Below, one piece after another: positions 17,427 through 26,412 of a stretch of DNA of 64,000 bases (the first letter of the stretch is position 1; every line of letters starts with the position of its first letter). Origin of the DNA: Pedococcus cremeus (GTDB lineage: Bacteria; Actinomycetota; Actinomycetes; Actinomycetales; Dermatophilaceae); NCBI RefSeq assembly GCF_900111375.1, contig NZ_FOHB01000003.1, positions 124,001-188,000 on the forward strand. The letters are read 5' to 3'. The position numbers and the translations under genes were made by a program. Under the pieces are notes generated by a model. That model did not search any database. It was not told the origin of the DNA and was given only the letters and a program-made list of their open reading frames with translations.

Positions 17427-17717
17427 GTGTCGATCGCCCCCGTAGAGCAGGAGAGCGTCTCCACCAGCGAGGAGTCCGAGCTCGACGTCCCGTGGATCAC
17501 GCTGGTGTGGAACGACCCCGTGAACCTGATGTCCTACGTCACCTACGTCTTCCAGACCTACTTCGGCTACTCCCGCACCAAGGCCGAGAAGCTGATGATG
17601 GACGTCCACGTCAAGGGCAGGGCCGTGGTCTCGACCGGCGCGCGCGAGAAGATGGAGGCCGACACCGAGGCCCTCCAGGGCTACGGCCTGTGGGCCACGT
17701 TCCAGAAGGACCGCTGA
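17427..17717 (+). CDS. clpS: ATP-dependent Clp protease adaptor
   Basis: A 96-residue adaptor that delivers N-degron substrates to ClpC/ClpA. After a short acidic N terminus the ClpS core is clear: PWITLVWNDPVNLMSYVTYVF, with the NDP motif that binds the substrate amino terminus, then VHVKGRAVVSTG and EKMEADTEALQGYGL. GTG 17427 follows a -10 by 6 bp (leaderless). The downstream gene starts directly at the stop codon, so the two are cotranscribed. Confidence 0.94.
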   Translation: MSIAPVEQESVSTSEESELDVPWITLVWNDPVNLMSYVTYVFQTYFGYSRTKAEKLMMDVHVKGRAVVSTGAREKMEADTEALQGYGLWATFQKDR

Positions 17718-18371
17718 GTGGCGCGCGGGTTCAAGCGCAAGGGCGAGCTCTTCGTGGCCAAGCTGGACGCGGTGGAGCGCGGCCTCGTCGTCGGGCTCAT
17801 GGAGCAGGTGCGCGAGCTCCTCGAGCCGGACGAGCCCGGCGGTGACTCGGCGAGCCGGTCGGCGAAGGAGCAGGGGGGCGACGCCTTCGACCAGATCGTC
17901 GCTGGGCTCGGGGGCTCCGGTTGGGGCGTCTCGGTCTCACCTGAGGACCAGGTGCCCGGTGCGCCGGCCTCGCCGGGGGCGCTGGAGGACCGCGACCCCG
18001 CCCTCGACCGCCTGCTGCCGCCTGCGCACCGCGAGGACGAGCAGATCGCGGCGGAGTTCCGCCGCTTCACCGAGCACGGCCTGCGGGCCCGCAAGACGGC
18101 CAACCTGTCGACAGCGATCGCCGCCCTCTCCGGGGCGGAGGAGCAGCGGGTCGAGCTCGACCAGCCGCAGGCCGTGGCCCTCGTCGTGGCGCTCACCGAC
18201 GTGCGGCTGGTGCTCGGTGAGCGGCTCGGGCTGCGCACCGACGAGGACCTCGAGCTGATCGAGGAGCAGGTCTCCTCGCTCGACGACGACGACCCGGCGG
18301 TCTACGCGCTGGCCGTCTACGACTTCCTCACCTGGCTGCAGCAGACCCTCGCGCACGCGCTGAACCGGTGA
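17718..18371 (+). CDS. DUF2017 family protein
   Basis: A 217-residue cytoplasmic protein of unknown function, conserved next to clpS in actinobacteria. It begins ARGFKRKGELFVAKLD and has a Ser/Gly-rich central linker (about residues 40-85), then helical LLPPAHREDEQIAAEFRRF, TANLSTAIAAL and a C-terminal YDFLTWLQQTLAHAL segment. GTG 17718 abuts the clpS TGA. Conserved linkage suggests a role near ClpS-dependent proteolysis, but nothing in the sequence shows an activity. Confidence 0.85.
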   Translation: MARGFKRKGELFVAKLDAVERGLVVGLMEQVRELLEPDEPGGDSASRSAKEQGGDAFDQIVAGLGGSGWGVSVSPEDQVPGAPASPGALEDRDPALDRLLPPAHREDEQIAAEFRRFTEHGLRARKTANLSTAIAALSGAEEQRVELDQPQAVALVVALTDVRLVLGERLGLRTDEDLELIEEQVSSLDDDDPAVYALAVYDFLTWLQQTLAHALNR

Positions 18372-18394
18372 GCCGTCCGCACCGTCCCACCAGT

Positions 18395-18454
18395 GTGACC
18401 GACCTGGTGACCAACACGGTGACCCACGTGGTGACCGACTCTGTGACCGACGTG
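18395..18454. repeat. Five GTGACC units at exact 12-bp spacing upstream of murI
   Basis: GTGACC begins at 18395, 18407, 18419, 18431 and 18443. The intervening six bases are GACCTG, AACACG, CACGTG, GACTCT and GACGTG. A degenerate GTGACG follows at 18452. The array lies in the 132-bp gap between DUF2017 and murI, about 40 bp before the murI -10. The regular spacing suggests a multi-site operator, or a simple tandem repeat; the binding protein is unknown. Confidence 0.8.
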
Positions 18455-18503
18455 ACGGGCTGTCGATGCGAGCGCTGACGGTGCCCCGGCCTACATTTGT
18501 CCG

Positions 18504-19310
18504 GTGGCAGATGCACCGATCGGGATCTTCGACTCCGGCTACGGCGGGTTGACCGTGGCCCGGGCCGTCCTCGACCAGCTGCCCCACGAGCCGGTCATCT
18601 ACCTCGCCGACACCGCTCGCCAGCCGTACGGCCCCAAGCCGATCGCGCAGACCCGCGAGTACGCCCTCGAGTGCCTCGACCGGCTCGTCGAGCGCGGCGT
18701 GAAGGCACTGGTCATCGCGTGCAACACGGCCAGCGCGGCCGTGCTCCACGACGCCCGCGAGCGCTACGACGTGCCGGTGGTCGAGGTGATCCGCCCCGCC
18801 GTGCGTCGTGCCGCGGCCGCCACGCGCAACCAGCGTGTCGGTGTCATCTCCACCAAGGGCACGCACCAGTCGGGTGCCTACATCGACGCGTTCGCGGCTG
18901 CCCCGCACGTACAGGTGACGTCGCAGCCCTGCCCGCGGTTCGTCGAGTTCGTCGAGGCGGGCGTGACGAGCGGGCCCGAGCTGCTCGGTGTGGCGCGCGA
19001 GTACCTCGCCCCGGTGCAGGCCCACGCCGTCGACACGCTCATCCTGGGCTGCACCCACTACCCGCTGCTCACGGGCGTCATCTCCTACGTCATGGGCGAC
19101 GGCGTCACCCTCGTCTCGAGCGCCGAGGAGACGGCCAAGGACGTCTTCCGCCTCCTCGCCGACGGCGACGCGCTGCGCCCCGACCACCTGCCCGAGCCGC
19201 GGCACGAGTTCCTCACGACCGGTGACCCCGACGAGTTCGCCCGGCTGGCCCGGCGCTTCCTCGGGCCCGAGGTCGTCGCGGCCCGTCCCGAGGCGGTGGT
19301 GCCCGCATGA
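18504..19310 (+). CDS. murI: Glutamate racemase
   Basis: A 268-residue cofactor-independent racemase supplying D-glutamate for peptidoglycan. The two catalytic cysteines are C73 (ACNTAS) and C183 (GCTHYPLL). The N-terminal [13 protein letters not shown] and DTARQPYG substrate-binding segments are present. TACATT (18492-18497) sits 6 bp before GTG 18504, so the transcript is probably leaderless. The stop overlaps the next gene (ATGA), as in mycobacteria. Confidence 0.95.
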   Translation: MADAPIGIFDSGYGGLTVARAVLDQLPHEPVIYLADTARQPYGPKPIAQTREYALECLDRLVERGVKALVIACNTASAAVLHDARERYDVPVVEVIRPAVRRAAAATRNQRVGVISTKGTHQSGAYIDAFAAAPHVQVTSQPCPRFVEFVEAGVTSGPELLGVAREYLAPVQAHAVDTLILGCTHYPLLTGVISYVMGDGVTLVSSAEETAKDVFRLLADGDALRPDHLPEPRHEFLTTGDPDEFARLARRFLGPEVVAARPEAVVPA

Positions 19311-20074
19311 GGTTGACCATCGTCGGCTGCTCCGGGTCGTTCGCCGGGCCGAACTCACCGGCGTCGAGCTACCTGCTCCGCGCCGAGCAGGACGGCCGCG
19401 ACGTCAACCTGCTGCTCGACCTCGGCAGCGGCGCCCTCGGCGCGCTGCAGCGGCACATCGACCCCGCCGACCTCGACGCCGTGATGGTGAGCCACCTGCA
19501 CCCCGACCACTGCGTCGACCTGCTCGGCCTCTACGTCGCGCGCAAGTACGAGCCGTCCGGTGCGCTGGACGACCCGCTGCCGGTCTACGGGCCCAAGGAC
19601 ACCGCCGAGCGGATCGAGCTGGCCTACCACGGGCTCGAGGACGGCGGGATGCACAAGGAGTTCGACTTCCAGGGCCTCACCGACCAGGAAGCGGTCACCG
19701 TCGGGCCGTTCACCGTGACCCCGTTCCGGGTCAACCACCCCGTCGAGACCTACGGGTTCCGGGTCGAGGCCGGCGGTCGCGTGCTCGCCTACAGCGGCGA
19801 CACCGACTCGTGCGAGGCGCTGACGCCGCTGTTCACCGGTGCCGACCTCGTGCTCGCCGACTCGGCCTTCGTCGACGGCCGCGACACCACGCGCGACATC
19901 CACCTCTCCGGCAGCCGCGCAGCCCAGGCCGCGCTCGACGCCGGGGGAGTGTCGCGGCTGATGCTGACCCACCTGCCCTCGTGGAACGACCCGGCCGTGT
20001 GCCGGGCGCAGGCTGCGGCGGTGTGGCCGGGCGAGGTCGAGCTGGCCCGACCCGACGCCACGTACACGATCTAG
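19307..20074 (+). CDS. Metallo-beta-lactamase fold phosphodiesterase, Rv1339-like
   Basis: A 255-residue zinc hydrolase with the HLHPDH metal motif (about residues 65-70), GDTDSC, DSAF and THLPSW segments. It is the syntenic counterpart of mycobacterial Rv1339, reported as an atypical cyclic-nucleotide phosphodiesterase acting on cAMP; that activity here is inferred from family and position. The start ATG overlaps the murI stop, so expression is coupled to D-glutamate synthesis. Confidence 0.85.
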   Translation: MRLTIVGCSGSFAGPNSPASSYLLRAEQDGRDVNLLLDLGSGALGALQRHIDPADLDAVMVSHLHPDHCVDLLGLYVARKYEPSGALDDPLPVYGPKDTAERIELAYHGLEDGGMHKEFDFQGLTDQEAVTVGPFTVTPFRVNHPVETYGFRVEAGGRVLAYSGDTDSCEALTPLFTGADLVLADSAFVDGRDTTRDIHLSGSRAAQAALDAGGVSRLMLTHLPSWNDPAVCRAQAAAVWPGEVELARPDATYTI

Positions 20075-20135
20075 CGACGACGCCAGCTGGCCGAACCGGC
20101 GACGACGACCCCTGCGCGGACTCTAGGGTGGCGCT

Positions 20136-20627
20136 GTGATCAGGATCGACGAGGCGGCCGCCGAGCGGATGTGGGACGACTACCGCCGGGCCCACCCGGG
20201 CCGGCACACGGACACCGAGTCCCCACCGGCCGAGCACTTCGGTGACTCACCGGAGATGGCCGACGAGCTGCTCACCGAGGTGCTCGACGGGCCCAAGCGC
20301 GCGACGGCCGCCCTGGTCGCGGAGTTCGCCGACGGCGACGAGGCACTGCCGCGCATCGGGTCGCACTGGATCGCCTGCGACGGCAAGGGCAACCCGCGCC
20401 TGGTGCTGCGCTCGGTGGAGCTGCGCGTCGGTCCGGTCACCAGCGTCGACGAGGCGTTCGCCTACGACGAGGGCGAGGGGGAGCGGACCCGCGACTGGTG
20501 GCTCGACGCCCACCGCGGCTACTGGCAGCGCATCTGCACCAAGATGGGCCTGGACTACGACGACAGCCTGGAGGTCGTCTTCGAGCGCTTCGCCGTGGTC
20601 TGGCCGCCCGAGCACGCCGACGCCTGA
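20136..20627 (+). CDS. ASCH domain protein
   Basis: A 163-residue protein with an ASCH (PUA-like) domain, a fold associated with RNA binding. Typical features are the SPEMADELLTEVLDGPKRAT segment, GSHWIACDGKGNPR, and the C-terminal YWQRICTKMGLDYDDSLEVVFERFAVVWP. TAGGGT (20124-20129) lies 6 bp before GTG 20136, giving a probable leaderless start independent of the murI operon. The ligand is unknown. Confidence 0.87.
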   Translation: MIRIDEAAAERMWDDYRRAHPGRHTDTESPPAEHFGDSPEMADELLTEVLDGPKRATAALVAEFADGDEALPRIGSHWIACDGKGNPRLVLRSVELRVGPVTSVDEAFAYDEGEGERTRDWWLDAHRGYWQRICTKMGLDYDDSLEVVFERFAVVWPPEHADA

Positions 20628-20690
20628 CGCCGAGGGCCTGAGGACGATCCCTCACCCCGACGCCTGACGACGATTTCTGACGCGGGTCTG

Positions 20691-23120
20691 TCACTCGACG
20701 ACGCGCAGCGTGGCCGGGATGTCCATCCGGCGCAGCCGGCGGGTGCTCAGCAGCGGCGCCAGGCTGACCACCACGACGGTGAGGCCGAAGGTCAGCAACC
20801 ACGTGGCCGTCGACACCGTGGGGTCGATCTCGACCTCGGGCATGACGGTGTCGAAGCCCGCGACGAGGTAGGTCAGCGCCAGCCAGCCGCCCCCGAGCCC
20901 GACGAGGGCACCGAGGGCGCCGATGACGGCGTTCTCCGCCATCCCCATCCCCGAGACCACCCGTGGCGGGAGGCCGAAGGCGAACATGGTCGCGTTGTCG
21001 CGGGCGCGTTCGTCGGCGCTGAGGCTGGCGGCGTTGAAGGCGATGAGCAGCGCGAGGAGGAGGGGCGCCACCTCGATGACCCGCAGGATGCCGGTGAACT
21101 CGTCGAGCCGGCTCTCGACCATCTGGGCGAAACCTGCCGCCGGTTCGACGGCGCTCACACCGGGGCGGGCGAACAGGGTGCGCACGAGGGCCGACTGCGA
21201 GGTGTCCTTGGCCGGCACGACCGCGAGGGTGTTGACCGTGCCGGCCAGGCCCATGGAGGCGGCCCACCGCGAGTCGATGTAGGCGTACGCGCGGAGGGGG
21301 TGGGGGTGCAGCCCGCTGACGCGGAAGGGGGTGGTGGCGAGGGTCAGGCCCGTGGGGGAGAGCACCGGGTGCCGCACGTCGACGGTGTCGCCGACTCCGA
21401 CCCGGAGGTCGTGGGCGGCTTTGCGCGACAGAATGATTCCGTCAGCGGCGGTGGCCCGGCTGCCTTCGGCGAGGCTGGGTGACCAGACGCGGTTGCCGAG
21501 GTCGAGCACCTCCACCACCACCTCGACCGTCTGTCCACGCGAGGTGACGGTGGCCGGCAGCCGCACCGACCCGCTCACGTCGCCGGCGCCCGGTGCCTGC
21601 GCCACCCCCCGGACCACCTCGGAGGAGCTCGGGTAGAAGCGGTCCAGCGAGACGGTGAGCCGCTGGGCGGACGTGCGCTCGACCTCGGCGCTGCTCCGGT
21701 CCTTCACCGCGGTGAAGGTGTCCAGCAGGCCGAGGACCGCGACGAGACAGGTGACCGCGGCTGCGATGCCGAGTGCGGTGAGCAGCGTCCGGCGTGGAGC
21801 CCGCACCACGTTGCGCAGCGGCATCGACCACCAGCTGCGGCCCGGGAGCCGGACCCGGCGGACCAGGCGGCCGGCGCCGCGCGAGCCGGAGGATGCGTAC
21901 ACGCTGGTGCGGATGGCCTCCACCGGCTGGAGCCGCAGGGCCCGTCGCAGCGGCAGCACCGTGGCCACCACCGGGATGATGAACCCGAGCGCCGCGGCCT
22001 GGAGGAAGCGTGTCGTCTGGAACGGCGTGAGCCACACCGGCAGGGGCAGGAGGCCCTCGAACTCCCGGCGCATCGCGAGCCCCATGAGCCAGCCCACGCC
22101 GACGCCGGCGGCGACACCGGCCACGGCGATCTGCACGCCCACCAGCAGGGGACGGATGGCGAGCGTCGCGGGGGTCACCCCGAGGGCCATCCCGACCCCC
22201 AGCTCCCGGCGCTGGGCCTCGATCATCCGGGTCACCAGGTTGAAGCAGGCGAACGCGGCGCCGAGCAGGATCAGCAGGGCGAAGGTGTTCCAGGTGGTCT
22301 GGTCGTTGCGCGCGTCGGCGTAGAGGCCCCGGTAGACGATGTCGTCGTCCCGGGTGGTGACCGTGCCGCCGATCGGGGCCACCACTGCCGCCAGCTCGCG
22401 CCGGAGCCGGTCACGGTCCGCGCCCGGGCGCAGACGCAGCACCAGGTCGTTGACCTGGCCCGGGTGGCCCGACACCTGCTGGGCGCTGCGCAGCGGCAGG
22501 TAGAGCACGGCATACCCGGAGTCTCCGAGCACCTGCCCGCTGTGGCCGGTGATGCGGAAGTACTCGGGGGAGTAGCCGGTGCCCACGTAGGTGAGCCGCT
22601 GACCGCCGCTCAGCACCAGCGGGCCGGAGGCCGGCAGGTGGTGGACCCCGGCGAACTTGGACTCCAGGACCGCTGTCGGCAGGCCGTCGTCGGTGGGGGC
22701 GAGGGACCGCCCGGCGCCGACGTGGACGGTGTCGACCCGCGCCGTGACCGACTGGCCGACGAGCTCTCCGGGGACGAGCACGCTGGCGGGGCCGTGGCTG
22801 GCATCCACCTGGGTGGGTACGACGAGGCGCTCGTCGGCCGCCTGGACGTCACCGGAGGACGGGAGGGAGCCGAGTGCCTTCAGGAGGGCTCCCTGCGGGG
22901 CGAACCCGCCGTCGGGCAGGCGCACCTTCAGGTCGTGCATCCGCAGCGACGCGTAGCTGGCGTCCTGCGACGCGATCCGCCAGGCCGTCGTGCCACCGAG
23001 CCCGGCGAAGGCCCCGGTGCCGAGCGCGATGACCAGTGCGAGGGCCGTGACGAGGACCCAGCGGCGCCGCAGGTCGCGCCACGACCACCGCAACCACAGG
23101 CGCGCCCTGGCCCGGGTCAT
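20691..23120 (-). CDS. ABC transporter permease, FtsX/MacB type (tandem domains)
   Basis: An 809-residue membrane protein with two FtsX-like halves. There is an N-terminal helix at residues 20-45, a large extracytoplasmic domain, three helices around 275-400, a second anchor near 450, another extracytoplasmic domain, and three helices at the C terminus (about 650-790). It pairs with the ATPase gene 6 bp upstream on the same strand. Such systems export or release lipids or lipoproteins, or perform mechanotransmission; the substrate cannot be read. Confidence 0.88.
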   Translation of the reverse strand: MTRARARLWLRWSWRDLRRRWVLVTALALVIALGTGAFAGLGGTTAWRIASQDASYASLRMHDLKVRLPDGGFAPQGALLKALGSLPSSGDVQAADERLVVPTQVDASHGPASVLVPGELVGQSVTARVDTVHVGAGRSLAPTDDGLPTAVLESKFAGVHHLPASGPLVLSGGQRLTYVGTGYSPEYFRITGHSGQVLGDSGYAVLYLPLRSAQQVSGHPGQVNDLVLRLRPGADRDRLRRELAAVVAPIGGTVTTRDDDIVYRGLYADARNDQTTWNTFALLILLGAAFACFNLVTRMIEAQRRELGVGMALGVTPATLAIRPLLVGVQIAVAGVAAGVGVGWLMGLAMRREFEGLLPLPVWLTPFQTTRFLQAAALGFIIPVVATVLPLRRALRLQPVEAIRTSVYASSGSRGAGRLVRRVRLPGRSWWSMPLRNVVRAPRRTLLTALGIAAAVTCLVAVLGLLDTFTAVKDRSSAEVERTSAQRLTVSLDRFYPSSSEVVRGVAQAPGAGDVSGSVRLPATVTSRGQTVEVVVEVLDLGNRVWSPSLAEGSRATAADGIILSRKAAHDLRVGVGDTVDVRHPVLSPTGLTLATTPFRVSGLHPHPLRAYAYIDSRWAASMGLAGTVNTLAVVPAKDTSQSALVRTLFARPGVSAVEPAAGFAQMVESRLDEFTGILRVIEVAPLLLALLIAFNAASLSADERARDNATMFAFGLPPRVVSGMGMAENAVIGALGALVGLGGGWLALTYLVAGFDTVMPEVEIDPTVSTATWLLTFGLTVVVVSLAPLLSTRRLRRMDIPATLRVVE

Positions 23121-23126
23121 CGCGGC

Positions 23127-23912
23127 CTACCAGCGCAGCTCGTCGGCCCGCCGCTTGCCGCCGACGGGCGGTCCGTCGCGGACGAGGCGGCCGCTCGAGA
23201 GCTCGATGACCCGGTCGGCGATCCGTGAGATCTCTCGGTTGTGGCTCACCACCAGCACCGACTTGCCTGCCTCGGCCTGCGCCTGCAGCAGCTGGAGGAT
23301 CTGCACACCGGTGGTGAAGTCGAGCTCCCCGGTGGGCTCGTCCGCCAGCAGGATGGGGTTCTCGGTGGCCAGTGCCCGGGCGATGGCCACCCGCTGCTGC
23401 TCACCACCGGACAGCTGGTGGGGGAAGTGCTGGACGCGGCCGCCGAGGCCGACCCGCTCGAGCACCTCGCGCGCGACGGCCTCGGCGTCGGTGCGCCCGG
23501 CGACGTCCGCCCCGAACTGCACGTTCTCCAGCGCCGTGAGGCCGGGGAAGAGGTTGAACGTCTGGAAGATGAACGAGACGCTGCGCCGGCGGAAGTCGAA
23601 CATCTCCCGGCGGGAGGCCCGGCTCAGGTCCTGGCCGTTGATGGCGACCCGGCCCTCGGTGGGGGTGTCGAGCACGCCGATGAGGTTGAGCAGCGTGGTC
23701 TTGCCGCTCCCGGAGGGCCCGAGCACCACCACGAAGGCCATCTCGTCCACGTGCAGGCTGACGTCGTCGAGCGCTGTGACCGTCACGTCACCGACCTGGT
23801 AGCGCTTGGACACGTTGTCGAGGTCGACCCGCGTGCCGCGCGCCTCGCCCTCGGCCGTGGCAGCCGCCGACGCGAGGGGGCCGAGGTCCGCGGTGTGCTC
23901 CAACCGCTCCAT
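23127..23912 (-). CDS. ABC transporter ATPase, LolD/MacB type
   Basis: A 261-residue ATPase partner of the adjacent FtsX-like permease. Walker A is GPSGSGKTT, the Q-loop is FIFQTFNLFPGLTA, the signature is LSGGEQQRVAIARAL, Walker B is ILLADEPTGELD, and the switch histidine is in VVSHN. The first 28 residues form an Ala-rich extension before the ABC domain, and the last 20 (RLVRDGPPVGGKRRADELRW) are basic. It diverges from rph across 89 bp. Confidence 0.93.
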   Translation of the reverse strand: MERLEHTADLGPLASAAATAEGEARGTRVDLDNVSKRYQVGDVTVTALDDVSLHVDEMAFVVVLGPSGSGKTTLLNLIGVLDTPTEGRVAINGQDLSRASRREMFDFRRRSVSFIFQTFNLFPGLTALENVQFGADVAGRTDAEAVAREVLERVGLGGRVQHFPHQLSGGEQQRVAIARALATENPILLADEPTGELDFTTGVQILQLLQAQAEAGKSVLVVSHNREISRIADRVIELSSGRLVRDGPPVGGKRRADELRW

Positions 23913-24001
23913 GACCTCAGCGTCCGCCGGGGCCCGAACGGCGTCCCAGAGCCGAAGGTCCCCGCACAGCGACGTCGGGAGCAGTCGCTAGCCTTGCGGC
24001 C

Positions 24002-24748
24002 ATGACTCGTCACGACGGCCGCGCCCCCTACCAGCTCCGCGAGGTGCGGATCACCCGCAACTGGCTCGACCACGCCGAGGGCAGCGTCCTGGTGGAGTTC
24101 GGCCGCACGCGGGTGCTCTGCGCCGCCTCGTTCACCGCGGGGGTGCCGCGCTGGCTCAAGGGCCAGGGCACCGGCTGGGTCACCGCCGAGTACGAGATGC
24201 TGCCGCGCTCGACCAACACCCGCAGCGACCGCGAGTCCCGCAAGGGCCGGGTCGGCGGACGCACGCACGAGATCTCCCGCCTCATCGGCCGCAGCCTGCG
24301 CGCGATCATCGACACCAAGGCCCTGGGCGAGAACACCATCGTGCTCGACTGTGACGTGCTCCAGGCCGACGGCGGCACCCGCACCGCGGCGATCACCGGC
24401 GCCTACGTGGCGCTCGTCGACGCCATCGAGGACGCCCGCTCCAAGAAGCTGCTGTCCGCGACCGCCGCACCGCTCACCGGCTCGGTGTCCGCGATCTCCG
24501 TCGGCATCGTGAACGGCGAGCCGGTGCTCGACCTCGACTACCCCGAAGACGTGAACGCCGGCACCGACATGAACGTCGTCATGACGGGCTCCGGGGAGTA
24601 CGTCGAGGTGCAGGGCACCGCCGAGGGCAAGCCGTTCGACCGCGACCTGCTCAACACGCTCCTCGACCTGGCCGCCAAGGGCTGCGCCGACCTGACCGCG
24701 ATGCAGGAGGCCGCGCTGACCGCGACCCCTCGGGAGCGGCTGCGATGA
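24002..24748 (+). CDS. rph: Ribonuclease PH
   Basis: A 248-residue phosphorolytic 3'-5' exoribonuclease that trims tRNA 3' ends. Conserved segments: [51 protein letters not shown], the [19 protein letters not shown] active-site region, and [25 protein letters not shown] (23989-23994) is 7 bp before ATG 24002 (leaderless). It is followed with ATGA overlap by rdgB, as in mycobacterial Rv1340-Rv1341. Confidence 0.96.
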   Translation: MTRHDGRAPYQLREVRITRNWLDHAEGSVLVEFGRTRVLCAASFTAGVPRWLKGQGTGWVTAEYEMLPRSTNTRSDRESRKGRVGGRTHEISRLIGRSLRAIIDTKALGENTIVLDCDVLQADGGTRTAAITGAYVALVDAIEDARSKKLLSATAAPLTGSVSAISVGIVNGEPVLDLDYPEDVNAGTDMNVVMTGSGEYVEVQGTAEGKPFDRDLLNTLLDLAAKGCADLTAMQEAALTATPRERLR

Positions 24749-25356
24749 GCAAGCTGGTCCTCGCCACCCAGAACCGGCACAAGGTCGTCGAGCTGCGGCA
24801 CATCCTGGCCGACGTCTGCGACGAGCTGGGCCTCGAGATCGTGGGTGCCTCCGACTTCCCGAACGCGCCCGACGTGGTCGAGGACGGCGTGACCTTCGAG
24901 GAGAACGCCCGCCTCAAGGCCGTCGCGGTCGCGGAGGCCACCGGCCTGCCCTCGATCGCCGACGACTCCGGACTGGCCGTCGACGTGCTCGGTGGGGCGC
25001 CCGGCATCTTCAGCGCCCGCTGGGCGGGCAGCCACGGCAACGACCGGGCCAACCTCGAGCTGCTGCTCGACCAGCTCTCCGACGTCAAGGACGAGCACCG
25101 CGGCGCGGCGTTCGTGTGCGCCGCCGTGCTCGCGCTGCCCGACGGCACCACCCGCTCCGCGGAGGGGCGTATGCCGGGTTCCATCGCCCGGGAACCCAAG
25201 GGCACCAACGGTTTCGGTTACGACCCGATCCTCGTGGTGGAGGGCGACGGGCGTCACTGCGCCGAGCTGTCCAAGGAGGAGAAGAACGCGATCTCCCACC
25301 GCGGCAAGGCTTTCCGCGCGATGGTGCCCCACCTGCGCGAGCTGCTCGGGAGCTAG
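24745..25356 (+). CDS. rdgB: dITP/XTP pyrophosphatase (RdgB/HAM1)
   Basis: A 203-residue house-cleaning enzyme hydrolysing non-canonical purine triphosphates. The N-terminal [14 protein letters not shown] motif, [33 protein letters not shown], and [12 protein letters not shown] match the family. The coding sequence overlaps rph by 4 bp and the convergent endonuclease gene by 4 bp. One window-motif copy at 25169 encodes Arg-Met-Pro in this gene. Confidence 0.95.
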   Translation: MSKLVLATQNRHKVVELRHILADVCDELGLEIVGASDFPNAPDVVEDGVTFEENARLKAVAVAEATGLPSIADDSGLAVDVLGGAPGIFSARWAGSHGNDRANLELLLDQLSDVKDEHRGAAFVCAAVLALPDGTTRSAEGRMPGSIAREPKGTNGFGYDPILVVEGDGRHCAELSKEEKNAISHRGKAFRAMVPHLRELLGS

Positions 25357-26153
25357 GCGAGCTGCTCGCGGAGCCAGTCGAGGTCGGCCGACTGACCCTC
25401 GAGCCCACCGGGCGTCTCCACGATGACCGGCGCCCCGGCCGCCTTCACCACGGCGGCCACCTGCTCGAGCTCGATCAGGCCAGAGCCGAGGTTGGTGTGG
25501 CGGTCGGCGCCGGAGCCGAACTCGTCGCGGCTGTCGTTGCAGTGCACCAGGTCGATGCGCCCGGTGATGGCCCGGACGTCGTCGACGATGGTCGACAGGT
25601 CGTTGCCGCCGGCGTGGGCGTGGCAGGTGTCGAGGCAGAACCCCACGTCCTCGAAGCCCTCGGCTCCCGAGATCGCCTCCCAGAGGCGACCGATCCGGTC
25701 GAGGTGCCGTGCCATCGCGTTGTCGCCGCCGGCGGTGTTCTCGATGAGCAGCGGGATCTTGATGTCGGTGGCCTCCACGGCCTTGCGCCAGTTGTCGAAG
25801 CCCTTCTCGGGGTCGTCGGCCTTGTTGACGTGGCCGCCGTGCACGATCAGGCCCTTGGCGCCGATCGAGGCCGCCGCATCCATGTGCTGCTGGAGGAGCT
25901 TGCGGCTCGGGATGCGGATCCGGTTGTTCGTCGTCGCCACGTTGATGAGGTACGGCGCGTGCACGTACAGCTCGATGCCGGCCGCCTCGGCGTCGGCCCG
26001 CAGGGCTTCGGCGCCGCCGGGGTACTCCCACTCCGGGCCCTTGTAGCCCTGCGGGTCGCCGAGGAAGAACTGCGCGATGGTGGCGCCGCGCTCCTTGGCT
26101 GCGGTGATCGGGTCGGCCTGGTCGACGTGGGCGCCGAGAGCTGGTGCTGCCAT
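25353..26153 (-). CDS. nfo: Deoxyribonuclease IV (AP endonuclease)
   Basis: A 266-residue TIM-barrel zinc enzyme that cuts DNA at abasic sites. Metal-ligand segments in order are VHAPY, VHGGHV, LLIENTAGG, FCLDTCHAHAGG, HCNDSRDEFGSGADRH and the IVETPG end. ATG 26153 is preceded by TACTGT (26166-26161) with a 7-nt gap, giving a leaderless start. The gene converges on rdgB with overlapping stop codons. Confidence 0.92.
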   Translation of the reverse strand: MAAPALGAHVDQADPITAAKERGATIAQFFLGDPQGYKGPEWEYPGGAEALRADAEAAGIELYVHAPYLINVATTNNRIRIPSRKLLQQHMDAAASIGAKGLIVHGGHVNKADDPEKGFDNWRKAVEATDIKIPLLIENTAGGDNAMARHLDRIGRLWEAISGAEGFEDVGFCLDTCHAHAGGNDLSTIVDDVRAITGRIDLVHCNDSRDEFGSGADRHTNLGSGLIELEQVAAVVKAAGAPVIVETPGGLEGQSADLDWLREQLA

Positions 26154-26254
26154 GGGCTCCACAGTAGGCCCCGTCTCGGACAGGGCGGATCCGCCGGTGC
26201 TGTCACGGGCACCGCCCTTCGGGGCAGTGCGGGCACCACTACAGTGGGCGCCGC

Positions 26255-26335
26255 GCGCAAGTGGTGGAATGGCAGACACGCGGCACTTAGGATGCCGTGC
26301 CCTCGGGCGTGCGGGTTCAAGTCCCGCCTTGCGCA
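26255..26335 (+). tRNA. tRNA-Leu(TAG)
   Basis: An 81-nt class II tRNA. Acceptor GCGCAAG pairs with CTTGCGC; the anticodon arm is CGGCA-CTTAGGA-TGCCG with anticodon TAG; a long variable arm follows; the T-arm is GCGGGTTCAAGTCCCGC. CCA is not encoded. A -10-like TACAGT lies at 26240-26245. Its last 39 bases are part of the first 74-bp copy of a direct repeat. Confidence 0.95.
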
Positions 26336-26370
26336 CTCACACGACTCACGCATCGGAAGCCGACGTGGCT
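26297..26370 (+). repeat. Copy A of a 74-bp direct repeat (tRNA-Leu 3' end plus formylglycine-enzyme 3' codons)
   Basis: This copy spans the 3' part of tRNA-Leu and 35 bp beyond. Read on the minus strand, the bases after the tRNA encode SHVGFRCV followed by nine residues and a stop, matching the end of the formylglycine-generating enzyme encoded 750 bp away. It aligns to 27054-27127 without gaps at a constant offset of 757 bp, with about 12 mismatches. Confidence 0.85.
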
Positions 26371-26412
26371 GGGACAGAGCCAGGTTGCCGAACCCGCACC
26401 TAGACTCGCGGC

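Noticed and set aside
18328-18516. 62-codon minus-strand frame with repeated Val-Thr units over the GTGACC array
   Set aside because: The peptide periodicity follows from the 12-bp DNA repeat; there is no ribosome site, and it overlaps the murI start and the DUF2017 end.
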